A stretch of 49,469 bases of DNA from JBDUDK01 sp040002995 (GTDB lineage: Bacteria; Actinomycetota; Acidimicrobiia; Acidimicrobiales; Ilumatobacteraceae): contig JBDUDK010000071.1 in assembly GCA_040002995.1 (NCBI GenBank), forward strand, positions 1 through 49,469, given 5' to 3'. The notes under the pieces were generated by a model. That model saw only the letters and a program-made list of their open reading frames with translations. It was not told where the DNA came from and searched no databases. Each line of letters opens with the position of its first letter. The first letter of the stretch is position 1. Both the position numbers and the translations under genes were made by a program. Below, piece by piece: positions 8,352 to 16,898 of this stretch.

Positions 8352-9563
8352 TCACTTGGCCAGATCGCGAAGCGTCGCGAGTCCCTGCCACACGTCGACG
8401 AAGCGGGTCGTGAGCGGGGCGAGACCCAGCCGAATGGCGTCGGGCCGGCGGAAGTCGCCTACAACTCCCAACCCAATGAGCGCCGTGCACAACACATCGG
8501 CATCGGCGCGACGGATCGAGATGTGCGCGCCGCGCCGCTCGGGCTCGCGGGGCGTGCCGAGCAGGAAGCCAAGGTCGGCCAACCACGCGTCGTAGAGCGT
8601 GATCGCATACTCGGTGAGTGCCCGACCCTTTTCCGCCACGGCCGGGATACCAGCTTCCTCGACGAGCGCGACGCCTTCATCGATGGCGGCGAGCGCGAGC
8701 ACGCTCGGCGAACCGGACAGGAATGCGCGGAGATCGCGCTGGGCGTCGTACGCGGGTCCCATCGAAAACTGGTCACGTTGACCGAACCAACCCCAAATCG
8801 GTTGCTTGAGTTCGCCCTGCAGACTCTTTCGAACGAACAGCCACGCGGGTGACCCCGGTCCTCCGTTCAAGTACTTGTACGTGCAACCAACCGCGAGGTC
8901 GACATCGCTCTGGGAGAGCGACACGGGGACTGACCCCGCGGCGTGCGACAGGTCCCATAGCGCGAGCGCTCCCGCGTCGTGCGCGACGCCCGTGATCGCC
9001 GCCATGTCGGCCCGCGCCCCCGACCGGTAGGCCACGTGCGAGAACGTCACGAGCGCGACATCGTCACCCAGCAGCGGGGCAACGTCGTCGAGTTGCGGGC
9101 CGGCAACGGCGTCGGCCTCGAGCCACCGCACGGTCGCGCCGCGGGCCGCCGCCAACCCCTCGAGCACGTAGCGATCGGTCGGGAAGTTGTCGACGTCGGT
9201 GACGATCACTCGACGGTCGGGGCGCGCGTCGAGGGCGGCCACCACGAGCTTGTAGAAGTTGACGGTGGTCGAGTCGGCCACCACCACCTCACCCGCCTCG
9301 GCACCCAGCACCGCTCTGGCGATGCGATCGCCGATGCGCGTGGGCAGGTCGATCCACTGATCCCAGGAACGTACGAGTGCGCCGCCCCATTCCTCTTTGA
9401 CGGTCCGCACGAGACGCGCCGGGGTGGCGGCGGGCAGACGCCCGAGCGAGTTGCCGTCGAGGTAGATCAGCTCGGGGTCATCGATCACAAAGCGCTCGCG
9501 GTAAGCGCCGAGCGGGTCGCCGGCATCGAGCGTGCCGGCGTGCGAGCGATCGGTCAGCGCCAA
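8352..9563 (-). CDS. kynU: Kynureninase
   Basis: The 403-residue PLP enzyme cleaves kynurenine to anthranilate and alanine (3-hydroxykynurenine to 3-hydroxyanthranilate). Family marks are IYLDGNSLGRLP, DSTTVNFYKL, TDVDNFPTDRYV, LWDLSHAAGSVP and CTYKYLNGGPGSPAW with the Schiff-base lysine at K230, plus WGWFG and RRADAD near the C-terminus. The length is normal. No other kynurenine-pathway gene is in the window. The start is uncertain: an in-frame stop lies 6 nt upstream of TTG 9563, and no ATG or GTG occurs before the conserved N-terminus. Confidence 0.92.
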   Translation of the reverse strand: MALTDRSHAGTLDAGDPLGAYRERFVIDDPELIYLDGNSLGRLPAATPARLVRTVKEEWGGALVRSWDQWIDLPTRIGDRIARAVLGAEAGEVVVADSTTVNFYKLVVAALDARPDRRVIVTDVDNFPTDRYVLEGLAAARGATVRWLEADAVAGPQLDDVAPLLGDDVALVTFSHVAYRSGARADMAAITGVAHDAGALALWDLSHAAGSVPVSLSQSDVDLAVGCTYKYLNGGPGSPAWLFVRKSLQGELKQPIWGWFGQRDQFSMGPAYDAQRDLRAFLSGSPSVLALAAIDEGVALVEEAGIPAVAEKGRALTEYAITLYDAWLADLGFLLGTPREPERRGAHISIRRADADVLCTALIGLGVVGDFRRPDAIRLGLAPLTTRFVDVWQGLATLRDLAK

Positions 9564-9684
9564 CGGTCAGGCCGCCCTCGATGCGAGCCGCCATAACGAT
9601 CACTTGAGAACCCCTTGACTCGAAACCTACGTATGGGCATCCGCACTTCTGCATCATGGCGTACATCCGGTGGGCGTCGAAGGA

Positions 9685-9704
9685 GCCGCGGGGCGGACCG
9701 CGGC
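9685..9704. terminator. GC hairpin, possible terminator
   Basis: Perfect arms GCCGCGG (9685-9691) and CCGCGGC (9698-9704) flank a 6 nt loop in the 206 bp between kynU and the acyl-CoA dehydrogenase gene. There is no U-tract. Otherwise this gap shows no credible gene. Confidence 0.3.
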
Positions 9705-9727
9705 GCCGGAGCCTGATCGGTCGTGTC

Positions 9728-9768
9728 GGCTCGGCGGGGATGCGTTGGCGGACGCATCCGGCCGAGCC
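9728..9768 (-). terminator. Hairpin just after the acyl-CoA dehydrogenase stop
   Basis: GGCTCGGCGGGGATGCG (9728-9744) pairs with CGCATCCGGCCGAGCC (9753-9768), leaving one bulge or mismatch. It begins 2 nt past the minus-strand stop codon at 9770. No clear U-tract follows, so the termination role is inferred from position and stability. Confidence 0.45.
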
Positions 9769-9769
9769 C

Positions 9770-11002
9770 TCACACCTTCGGTTCCTTCGGCAGCCCGAGG
9801 ATGCGCTCACCCACGATGTTGCGCTGGATCTCGGCCGTGCCGCCCCAGATCGTCTCTGAGCGGCTGAAAAAGAACGCCTGTTGAAGCGGGCTCACCGGGT
9901 AGTCGGGCCGCCCCGCCATGCGCTGGACGCCCGGCCACGATTCGACGTCGTGCGGAGCGGTCAGGATCTGAGAAACGGGTCCCCAGATGTCGATCGCCAA
10001 CTCCATCGTGTCGCGGTGGTGTTCGCTCCAGAACATCTTGTTCGTAGCTCCGAGCGCAACGACACCAGCGTCTCTGCTCGCGTTCACAGCGGCCGTGAGC
10101 GACCGCAGGCCGTTGAACCGCATGATCTGCACCCGCGTGTAGGCCTGCATCAGACGCTGCCGCACCCGCGGATCCCTGATCAGTCCGTTCCCCCGCGCTC
10201 GAGCCACAATCGCGTCGATCTCGGCTTGGAAACGGCGGTGGCTCGTCGTGGCCGAGCTTCCGCGTTCGAAGCCGAGCGTGGTCATGGCCACTTTCCACCC
10301 GTTGTTGACGCCCCCGACCACGTTCTGCTTCGGGCAGCGGGCGTTGGTGAAGAAGGTCTCGTTGAATTCGGCCGTGCCGTCGGGCTGCACGATCGGGCGC
10401 ACCTCGACCCCCGGCTGCTTCATCGGCACGAGGAGATAGCTGATACCCGCGTGTTGCGCCACGTTCGGGTCGGTGCGGCAGAGCAGGAACACGTAGTCCG
10501 CGTGCTGGGCCTGGGTCGTCCACACCTTCTGGCCGTTGATCACCCACTCATCGCCGTCGAGGACGGCCGTGGTCTTCAACGACGCGAGATCCGACCCCGA
10601 GTTCGGCTCGCTGAACCCCTGGCACCATCGGATGTCGCCCGCGAGAATTTTCGGGAGGAACTCCTTCTTCTGCTCCTCGGTACCCCATTGAAGGATCGTC
10701 GGGCCTACGAGCGTGTCACCGAAGAAGTCGGCGCGCATCGGTGCGCCCGCACGCGCGAACTCCTCGTTGAGTACGACGTTCTCCATGATCGACAAGCCCT
10801 TGCCGCCGTATTCCTTCGGCCAGGACGCACAGATCCACCCACCCTCGTGGAGGCGGCGCACCCAGCTCTCGTTGAAAGCGCGTTTCTCCGACGGGCTCAT
10901 TTCGAAGCCTTCGTCGAACCATCCCCGAGGGAGGTTCTCTTCGAGCCAGCCTCTGATCTCCTTGCGGAACGTCTCGGCCTCGGGCGGATAGCTCAGATCC
11001 AT
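9770..11002 (-). CDS. Acyl-CoA dehydrogenase family protein
   Basis: The 410-residue FAD flavoprotein oxidises acyl-CoA thioesters and passes electrons to ETF. It shows the N-terminal helical domain (WASWPKEYGGKG-type segment), the substrate/FAD motif WCQGFSEPNSGSDLASL, the beta domain with INGQKVWTTQAQHADY, and a C-terminal helical domain ending IWGGTAEIQRNIVGERILGLP. The best match is to actinobacterial FadE-type members. ATG 11002 is preferred over 11020 because MDLSYPPEAETFR fits the family start. The etfBA genes at 21-23 kb could supply its acceptor. Confidence 0.92.
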   Translation of the reverse strand: MDLSYPPEAETFRKEIRGWLEENLPRGWFDEGFEMSPSEKRAFNESWVRRLHEGGWICASWPKEYGGKGLSIMENVVLNEEFARAGAPMRADFFGDTLVGPTILQWGTEEQKKEFLPKILAGDIRWCQGFSEPNSGSDLASLKTTAVLDGDEWVINGQKVWTTQAQHADYVFLLCRTDPNVAQHAGISYLLVPMKQPGVEVRPIVQPDGTAEFNETFFTNARCPKQNVVGGVNNGWKVAMTTLGFERGSSATTSHRRFQAEIDAIVARARGNGLIRDPRVRQRLMQAYTRVQIMRFNGLRSLTAAVNASRDAGVVALGATNKMFWSEHHRDTMELAIDIWGPVSQILTAPHDVESWPGVQRMAGRPDYPVSPLQQAFFFSRSETIWGGTAEIQRNIVGERILGLPKEPKV

Positions 11003-11010
11003 GCCCGTAT

Positions 11011-11027
11011 ATTGACCCACCGGTCAA
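11011..11027. promoter_or_regulatory. Palindromic operator candidate TTGACC-N4-GGTCAA
   Basis: A perfect inverted repeat (TTGACC, CACC spacer, GGTCAA at 11012-11027) starts 9 bp upstream of the acyl-CoA dehydrogenase ATG and overlaps its likely -10 region. It is 58 bp from the divergent FrhB-like start. Palindromes of this type are typical TetR-family targets in lipid-catabolism genes. No tetR gene lies next to it. Confidence 0.5.
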
Positions 11028-11072
11028 GGCACGTAGGCAGCAGCGGCCTCTGGACCGAGAGGGATCGCCTCC

Positions 11073-11078
11073 TAGAGT
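11073..11078 (+). promoter_or_regulatory. -10 element for leaderless start of the FrhB-like gene
   Basis: TAGAGT with a 6 nt spacer to ATG 11085; no ribosome site is present. Confidence 0.45.
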
Positions 11079-11084
11079 GCCGTC

Positions 11085-12257
11085 ATGACGGCCACCGACG
11101 CCTCGCCTGTGCAGAACAGCCGATGGACCGCGCAGTGGAAGGAGCTGTACGAAGAGGTCATCACGACCGGCCTGTGCACGGGGTGCGCCGGCTGCGTGAT
11201 CGCATGTCCCCACGACGTGATCGGCTACAACCACGAGGAGAAGGGGTACAAGCCCTTTCACCTCGAAGACGAGCTTGGCCCGGCCGATTGCATCCACGGC
11301 GTGAAGGGCTGCACGAGCTGCACCCGTGCGTGCCCGAGATTCCGGGCGTGGGAGCCTGAAGCCAACGAGCACCTCTTTGGCCGCGATCGTGAGCCGGGCG
11401 AGATGTACGGCATTCATAAGGACCTGCTTCTCTGTCGAGCAAGCGACGACACCGTGCATGCGATGGGGCAAGACGGCGGGTTCGTTTCGGCGCTTCTTAT
11501 CTGGGCGATGGAGCAGGGCTACATCGACTGCGCGCTCACCAGCTTCCTCGAAGGCGACGGAACGTCGTGGAAGGCCGTCCCCGGAGTGGCGCGCAACAAG
11601 GAGGAGATCCTCGCGTCGGCGGGCAGTCGCTACACCTACTCGGCCAACACGTTGGCCATCAACGACGCACTCGCTCAGGGATTTTCGAAGATCGCGCTCG
11701 TGGGAATGAGTTGCCAGAGTTCGGTCCCGCCGGTGATGTGGCATCGCAGGGTGGGCAAGGCGGGCAAGCCCTTCGTGTTCAACATCGGCCTGCTGTGCTC
11801 CAAAACCTTCGACGACTCGATCTTTGCGGAGTTGTTCCTTGCGAAGTACGGCCTACGCAAAGAGGACATGGCGAAGATCAACATCAAGGGGGTCTTCCAG
11901 ATCTGGATGCGGGACGGCAGCTACCACGAGGTCGATCTCAAGGAGTGCCATGCTTGGACGCGCGAGGGCTGCAAGCTGTGCCCCGACTTCGCGGCCGAAC
12001 ACGCCGACATCTCCACGGGCGGCATCGGTGAGGACAACGACTGGACGCTCGTGATCGTGCGCACTGACCTCGGGCGAGAGATCGTCAGCCGCATGATCGA
12101 CTCCGGCGTCATCTTGTCTCGACCGGCCGACACCGATGAGAAAGCCATGAAGCTGCTGCGGCTGCTTTCGGTGGTGAGTCGCCGACGCTGGCCCCAGTTC
12201 GCCGAACAGTCTGTTTCGATCGGCGTTCCGCCCCCGAAGAAGGCCGCCGCGCACTGA
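11085..12257 (+). CDS. Coenzyme F420 hydrogenase/dehydrogenase beta-subunit (FrhB/FdhB) family protein
   Basis: The 390-residue protein has two N-terminal ferredoxin-type [4Fe-4S] motifs: C31/C34/C37/C41 (CTGCAGCVIACP) and C69/C76/C79/C83 (CTSCTRACP). These are followed by the FrhB N and C domains with GQDGGFVSALLIWAMEQGYID, YTYSANTLAINDAL, VGMSCQSS, NIGLLCSKTF and CKLCPDFAAEHADISTGGIG. The family binds FAD and often F420 and relays electrons to Fe-S centres. Divergence from an acyl-CoA dehydrogenase suggests a link to acyl-CoA oxidation, but the partner is unknown. It is cytosolic, with no signal peptide. Confidence 0.88.
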   Translation: MTATDASPVQNSRWTAQWKELYEEVITTGLCTGCAGCVIACPHDVIGYNHEEKGYKPFHLEDELGPADCIHGVKGCTSCTRACPRFRAWEPEANEHLFGRDREPGEMYGIHKDLLLCRASDDTVHAMGQDGGFVSALLIWAMEQGYIDCALTSFLEGDGTSWKAVPGVARNKEEILASAGSRYTYSANTLAINDALAQGFSKIALVGMSCQSSVPPVMWHRRVGKAGKPFVFNIGLLCSKTFDDSIFAELFLAKYGLRKEDMAKINIKGVFQIWMRDGSYHEVDLKECHAWTREGCKLCPDFAAEHADISTGGIGEDNDWTLVIVRTDLGREIVSRMIDSGVILSRPADTDEKAMKLLRLLSVVSRRRWPQFAEQSVSIGVPPPKKAAAH

Positions 12258-12259
12258 CG

Positions 12260-12562
12260 CTACGGAACCGGGGTCGTGGGATCCGCGCCGCAGGCCACGA
12301 GCGAAGCTCTGTAGGCGGCGAGCACCTCGGGTGTGGCGTTCTCCTGATCGACGATCTTGGCGTAGTCAGCGTCCGACAGGTTCTTAGTCGTTCGTATCAC
12401 GCACTCCGCCACGGCGCGCTCCTTGTCGGACTTGGCCCCCGTCAACAGTGTCTTTTCGAGCGCAGTTTCGAACTTGTCGCGCGCCGAGGCTTTGCCCGAT
12501 GAGCCACACGCGCCAAGCAGCCCCGCCATGACACCGACCATCAACGCCTGACGCACATGCAT
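12260..12562 (-). CDS. Small putative lipoprotein
   Basis: The 100-residue product has a short basic N-terminus, a hydrophobic stretch and the lipobox LLGAC (C19), followed by GSSGKASA and a charged domain with three more cysteines. This suggests export and lipid anchoring. The rest (ERAVAECVIRTTKNLSDADYAKIVDQ) resembles small actinobacterial lipoproteins of unknown function. It is convergent with the FrhB-like gene, separated by 2 bp. Confidence 0.7.
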   Translation of the reverse strand: MHVRQALMVGVMAGLLGACGSSGKASARDKFETALEKTLLTGAKSDKERAVAECVIRTTKNLSDADYAKIVDQENATPEVLAAYRASLVACGADPTTPVP

Positions 12563-12644
12563 TCCGTTCGATCGGCAGGAAACCCGTCGAGGTGAGCGCC
12601 CGTGGCAAGACTAGGTCGATGGCGCCTCACCGAGCGATGGCCTG

Positions 12645-13430
12645 ATGAGCGGGGGTCCCCTGCGCGATGTGCTCACGCTGCTGCTCGGCTTCGTCACTGG
12701 GGTGTTGTCGGGCGTGTTCGGTGTTGGGGGTGCGGTGGTCTCGACACCCGGTATCCGCCTTCTGGGTGCGTCGGCCAAGTTGGCGATCGGCAGCACGTTG
12801 CCTTCCGTCTTGCCGAGCTCCATAGCCGGCACCCTCCGCTACCACCGAGAGGGCATGGTCGAGTGGAGGGCGGTGGCGTGGGTGACTCCCCTCGGCATCG
12901 CCGCTTCGGTAGGCGGCGCGTTCCTCACCGACGTGCTGCCCGGCAATGGTCATCTCCTGCAAATCTTCACCGCCTTGCTGCTGGCAACGAACGCAGTGCG
13001 TCTCCTCCGCGAACGCCCGTTGAGCATGCGCGTTGTTGAACATCCGGCCCCGCCCTACCGCGCCCGTCTCTTGATGATCGGCATCCTGTCGGGTGGTCTT
13101 TCCGGCCTGCTCGGCATCGGTGGTGGCGTGGTGATGGTGCCCGCGTTCAGCCAGTGGGCCCACCTGTCGCTGAAGCGCTCGATCGCGACGTCACTCGCGT
13201 GCGTCGGCCTGTTCGCCATCCCCGGAACGATTACGCACGCCGCGCTCGGCAACATCGACTGGCACTTCGCACTGCTTTTGTCGGCGGCCGTAGTGCCCGG
13301 TGCCCGAATCGGCTCGGCGTTCGCGGTGAAGGCCACCGACACGAGACTGCGCACGTCGGTGGGCCTGTTCTTGGGGTTGGTGGCCATTGCGTTCGCGGTC
13401 GGGGAAACGATCGCCCTTGTGCGCTCCTGA
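12645..13430 (+). CDS. TauE/SafE family permease
   Basis: The 261-residue polytopic membrane protein has about eight helices and two copies of the family motif: GFVTGVLSGVFGVGGAVVSTP near the N-terminus and GILSGGLSGLLGIGGGVVMVP in the middle. The family exports sulfite, sulfonates and other small organosulfur anions; the substrate here is unknown. The CoA transferase starts 27 bp downstream but appears to have its own promoter. Confidence 0.88.
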   Translation: MSGGPLRDVLTLLLGFVTGVLSGVFGVGGAVVSTPGIRLLGASAKLAIGSTLPSVLPSSIAGTLRYHREGMVEWRAVAWVTPLGIAASVGGAFLTDVLPGNGHLLQIFTALLLATNAVRLLRERPLSMRVVEHPAPPYRARLLMIGILSGGLSGLLGIGGGVVMVPAFSQWAHLSLKRSIATSLACVGLFAIPGTITHAALGNIDWHFALLLSAAVVPGARIGSAFAVKATDTRLRTSVGLFLGLVAIAFAVGETIALVRS

Positions 13431-13444
13431 AACGGCCGCACCCG

Positions 13445-13450
13445 TAGGGT
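13445..13450 (+). promoter_or_regulatory. -10 element for leaderless start of the CoA transferase gene
   Basis: TAGGGT with a 7 nt spacer to GTG 13458. Confidence 0.45.
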
Positions 13451-13457
13451 GCCGGCC

Positions 13458-14738
13458 GTGAATGACGACAACCGAGGCCCGCTCGCGGGCATTCGTGTGG
13501 TGGAGTTCGCTCAGGCGCTCGCCATCCCGCTGTGCGGCATGCTCCTCGGAGATCTCGGCGCCGACGTTACGAAGGTCGAGCCGCCGGTGGGCGACCAGGT
13601 GCGCTATCTGTTCGGTCGCGGCCAGACCGACTCGCCCTACTTCGTGGCGATCAATCGCAACAAGCGCAGCATCTGTCTCGATCTCGCGAGCGCCGAGGCC
13701 GCCACGATCGTTGCCGCTCTCGTTCGCGAGGCCGACGTCGCGCTCGTGTCACTCAAGCCCACCGACGTGCCGCGCTACGGCCTCGACGAGGCGCGCCTTC
13801 GCGCGATCCGTCCCGACCTCGTGTACCTCGCCAACCCGCCGCTCGGGCCGGAGGGTCCGCACGGTCATGAGGGCGGCTACGACGTCCTCGTGCAGGCGAT
13901 ATCGGGCCTGTCGTTCGTGACGGCGCGCGCGGTCAACGACGTCCCGGTGAACATCCGGCCCGCGTACAACGACGTAGGTACGGGTGCGCTCGCCGCGCTC
14001 GGCGTCGTCGCTGCCCTCCGTCATCGCGACCTCACCGGCGAGGGCCAGCGGGTGGAGACATCGCTCTTGGCCACCGCGCTGCTGTTTGGGCAAACGATCG
14101 TGGGTCGGTTCCCCGAACTCGTGGGCGACACGGTCGAAAGATTCCATGCCGAACTGGCCGAGCTTCGGGCACGGGGAGGGAGTTTCGAGGACGAACGAAA
14201 TCTGTACCGAGACCGCATCGCGGGCGGTGAAGGCGTCTTGCGCTTCTACTTCCGCCACTACCGTACGGCCGACGCAATGGTGTCGGTGGGTTGCCTCAGT
14301 AACGCCCTCTACGACCGCTTCCACGCGGTTACCGGACTACCCGATCCGCGCACCGACCCGACGTCTCGCTTCGCGACACCGGGATTCGAGACGCTCGTGA
14401 GGCGCGCCGAAGAGGTGTTCCGCCAGGCCACGACAGAGGAATGGCTGGCCCGGTTCCGCGCCGCGGGCGTGCCGTGCGCCCGCTACAACCTGCCCACGGA
14501 AGTACTCGACGATCCTCAGGTGGTGGCGAACCACTACGCGGTCGAGCTCGACCATCCCACGCTTGGACGTCATCAAGTGCCCGGCCCCCCGATTCGTTTC
14601 GACCGCACTCCCACGAGCGCGCGCGTTCCGGCCCCCACCCTCGATCAGGACACCGACGAGGTGCTCGCCGAGTTGGGCTTCGGCACCGGGCAGATCGCGG
14701 CGTGGCGGGTCGCGGGCACCGTCGGCCGCAAGCGTTGA
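13458..14738 (+). CDS. CaiB/BaiF (class III) CoA transferase
   Basis: The 426-residue protein moves CoA between carboxylates. It shows GPLAGIRVVEFAQALAIP, GDLGADVTKVEPPVGDQVR, NRNKRSICLDL, PLGPEGPHGHEGGYDVLVQA, the catalytic-Asp region RPAYNDVGTGALAALG and GEGQRVETSLL. It resembles members linked to fatty-acid, sterol or carnitine CoA metabolism, but the acyl donor cannot be read. GTG 13458 is chosen for its position after TAGGGT; an upstream GTG at 13449 is in frame. A strong terminator follows. Confidence 0.9.
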   Translation: MNDDNRGPLAGIRVVEFAQALAIPLCGMLLGDLGADVTKVEPPVGDQVRYLFGRGQTDSPYFVAINRNKRSICLDLASAEAATIVAALVREADVALVSLKPTDVPRYGLDEARLRAIRPDLVYLANPPLGPEGPHGHEGGYDVLVQAISGLSFVTARAVNDVPVNIRPAYNDVGTGALAALGVVAALRHRDLTGEGQRVETSLLATALLFGQTIVGRFPELVGDTVERFHAELAELRARGGSFEDERNLYRDRIAGGEGVLRFYFRHYRTADAMVSVGCLSNALYDRFHAVTGLPDPRTDPTSRFATPGFETLVRRAEEVFRQATTEEWLARFRAAGVPCARYNLPTEVLDDPQVVANHYAVELDHPTLGRHQVPGPPIRFDRTPTSARVPAPTLDQDTDEVLAELGFGTGQIAAWRVAGTVGRKR

Positions 14739-14743
14739 ACGCG

Positions 14744-14772
14744 AAAGAGCCGGCCGCGAGGGCCGGCTCTTT
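14744..14772. terminator. Perfect Rho-independent terminator, likely bidirectional
   Basis: AAAGAGCCGGCC (14744-14755) and GGCCGGCTCTTT (14761-14772) form a 12-bp perfect stem with a 5 nt loop. The A-run and T-run give a short U-tract in both directions. It separates the CoA transferase from the convergent secreted-protein gene. Confidence 0.85.
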
Positions 14773-14789
14773 CGAACGAACGTGATGCA

Positions 14790-16700
14790 CTACGGCATAA
14801 TTTGGCTCACCCGGGTGCCCCAGTTGCCAAGCGAGGCCCGAGTGCCACCGCAGCTCCCGATCGGCGGAGTGAGGTACTCCTCGAGGGTGCAGGTCTGGCC
14901 GATGTACTCGCTCGCGATCCAGACGTTCTTGCCGTCGGCTACCGCGGCTCCGTAGTCGCCCCAGCGCTCACGCGGCGGGTCGCCCACGAATGCGGCGTAG
15001 TTGGTGAAGCCGTCCTGCGGCCCGAGGCCTTCGGCCGCGATCTGGATCGCTCCGGCGCCCGACTTGTCGATGGACGCGTAGGCCGCTGACGGGTAGTAGC
15101 CCGGACCCATCAGGGTCATGGCGATGACACCCTTGCCGCTCTTCGTCACACCGACCGCGGGATAGGCAACGTCGCTGCCTTCCACCGCGATGTAGCCCTG
15201 GTTGGCAACCTTCACATCAAGGGCACGGTCGTCGCCGACCTTGACGATGAACCACTCGACTCCTGCCCGGTTCTCACCACCAACGGTGACGCCGGTATCG
15301 AGCGCACTCCACAGCCGGCCATTGGCGTACGTCACCTGCTGCATGCGGCTGTCGTTGGTATCGATCGGTGCGAGGTCTCCGTTGAACGGGCCGCCATTTA
15401 CGAAGAACAGGTTCCAACAGCCAATCCCAAACGGCGTCTCGATAACGTTGTCGGCGATGCACTCGCCGAGCGGGTGATCGCCCGGCTTCTGAGGTGCCTT
15501 CGGCGGGACTGTATAGGTGCCAACGCCGAGGAACTTGTTGCTCAAAGTCACGTCGGGCGTTGCGGTGCGCAGCGACTGCGTGTTCGTGAGGGCCCAAACC
15601 CCGATTTGGTTGCTCGAGCCCGTGGTGTTGCCCACTTCTTCCGCGGCGTTCGACGACATGAAGTACTCGGTGCCGGTGCGGTCGTCGTCGCCACCGCGAC
15701 CGACGGCCGGCCACACGGTGAAGCCGGGCTCACCATTCGGGCCCATGCCGGTGGTGTCGACCTGAGTCACGGCGACATCGGGAGTGCCCGATGCGAGCGC
15801 GCGCTTGTCGAACGCGTACACCTGTGCCGCCTTGAACTCCGGTCCGAAGAACGAGTACTCGTTCGTCGTGATGTAGAAGCCGTTGCGGTCGGCCCCAATG
15901 TGGGGATAGTCACCGATGCACGGGCCGGTGCCGAGCCCGTCGGCCCCGGTGCACCCATGGTCGGGCGTGCCATCGGTGCCGTCGTCCTGCACGGGGAGGC
16001 GGTAGATCGTCCACGTGCCCGTGGGATCAGCCGAGTTGCTCACCGCGAGGTCGAGGTGGTTCACGCCGGTGAAATCGCCGGCGGCGTCGACCTCGAGGGT
16101 CAGAACGACGTGGAACCAACGGCGCGTGTCGGAGTCATAGAGACACGATGGATCGGTGACGAACGGCCCTTGGACGCCCGTCGTGCGATTGATCGCGGGG
16201 GCGTAGCCGTAGAACGTGTTGAGGTCGATGACACCCGTCAATGGGTTGCCCGCGGTGTCGAACACCCGCATCACCGAGTTCACGGTCTCGAGTACGAAGC
16301 CCCTTCCGGCGCAGAGTCCCTGATCGGGCGGCTCTACCGAGAATTGGTTGCCGCCGTTCGCGAGGCGCTGCTGACGGAAGTTCAAACCATCGAAGCTCGT
16401 TGCGAGTGCGGGCGAAGACGAGGGACTGCCCAAACCCGTCACCTCGGTTCCGCCAACTTCGGGGCCGGGAACGGCTTCAGCCGCAGGTCCTTCCGCCGCC
16501 TCGGTGGCCCTGATCTCAGGACCTTGGATGGCGTCGGATCCGGGTTGGGAAGCGACCATCGACGCGGTGCCCGCCGCCGAAATCATTCGTGTTCCGCCCG
16601 CCGCGTTCGCCGCCAGCGGTGACGTCAGCGTCAGGACGGCGGGTAGGCCGCTCATCGCCAAAAGCGCGGCGATCGCGACTTTCGATTTCTTGTGTCTCAA
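14790..16700 (-). CDS. Large secreted protein of unknown function
   Basis: The 636-residue product starts with a Sec signal peptide (RHKKSK, a hydrophobic core, then ANAA). A Glu/Pro/Ala linker follows, then a conserved-looking exported domain with LNFRQQRLANGGNQFSVEP, YPHIGADRNGFYITTNEYSF and RWGDYGAAVADGKNVWIASE. Repeated Gly-Asp/Trp-Tyr blade-like strands suggest a beta-propeller fold; the family is not recognised by name. TTG 16700 is used because AAGGGAGA lies just upstream and it starts exactly at the signal peptide. There is no sorting motif, so it is probably released or loosely wall-associated. Confidence 0.75.
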   Translation of the reverse strand: MRHKKSKVAIAALLAMSGLPAVLTLTSPLAANAAGGTRMISAAGTASMVASQPGSDAIQGPEIRATEAAEGPAAEAVPGPEVGGTEVTGLGSPSSSPALATSFDGLNFRQQRLANGGNQFSVEPPDQGLCAGRGFVLETVNSVMRVFDTAGNPLTGVIDLNTFYGYAPAINRTTGVQGPFVTDPSCLYDSDTRRWFHVVLTLEVDAAGDFTGVNHLDLAVSNSADPTGTWTIYRLPVQDDGTDGTPDHGCTGADGLGTGPCIGDYPHIGADRNGFYITTNEYSFFGPEFKAAQVYAFDKRALASGTPDVAVTQVDTTGMGPNGEPGFTVWPAVGRGGDDDRTGTEYFMSSNAAEEVGNTTGSSNQIGVWALTNTQSLRTATPDVTLSNKFLGVGTYTVPPKAPQKPGDHPLGECIADNVIETPFGIGCWNLFFVNGGPFNGDLAPIDTNDSRMQQVTYANGRLWSALDTGVTVGGENRAGVEWFIVKVGDDRALDVKVANQGYIAVEGSDVAYPAVGVTKSGKGVIAMTLMGPGYYPSAAYASIDKSGAGAIQIAAEGLGPQDGFTNYAAFVGDPPRERWGDYGAAVADGKNVWIASEYIGQTCTLEEYLTPPIGSCGGTRASLGNWGTRVSQIMP

Positions 16701-16825
16701 GTGATCTCCCTTTCGTGCAAGGCGCGACCGGCCGGTGGCCCGACGCGCATCCATCGACGTTGATTGACGCACGTTCACATTTGCCCCGTCTGACGATCGC
16801 CTCCCCACGTCCACGATCGCGGCCG

Positions 16826-16854
16826 ATCTTTGCCCGACTACGCGTTGTGGTCAA
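16826..16854 (-). promoter_or_regulatory. Candidate promoter for the secreted-protein gene
   Basis: On the minus strand TTGACC (16854-16849) and AAAGAT (16831-16826) are separated by 17 nt, about 125 nt upstream of the start. The -35 is good and the -10 weak. Confidence 0.3.
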
Positions 16855-16898
16855 GTGGCAGGACATCTCTTCGGAAACCCCCCTGATCACGACCACTC

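Noticed and set aside
9881..11359. 492-codon plus-strand frame across the acyl-CoA dehydrogenase
   Set aside because: Antisense to clear family motifs and runs through the intergenic operator into another frame of the FrhB-like gene.
15474..16622. 382-codon plus-strand frame antisense to the secreted protein
   Set aside because: No domain pattern; the opposite strand has a signal peptide and ribosome site.
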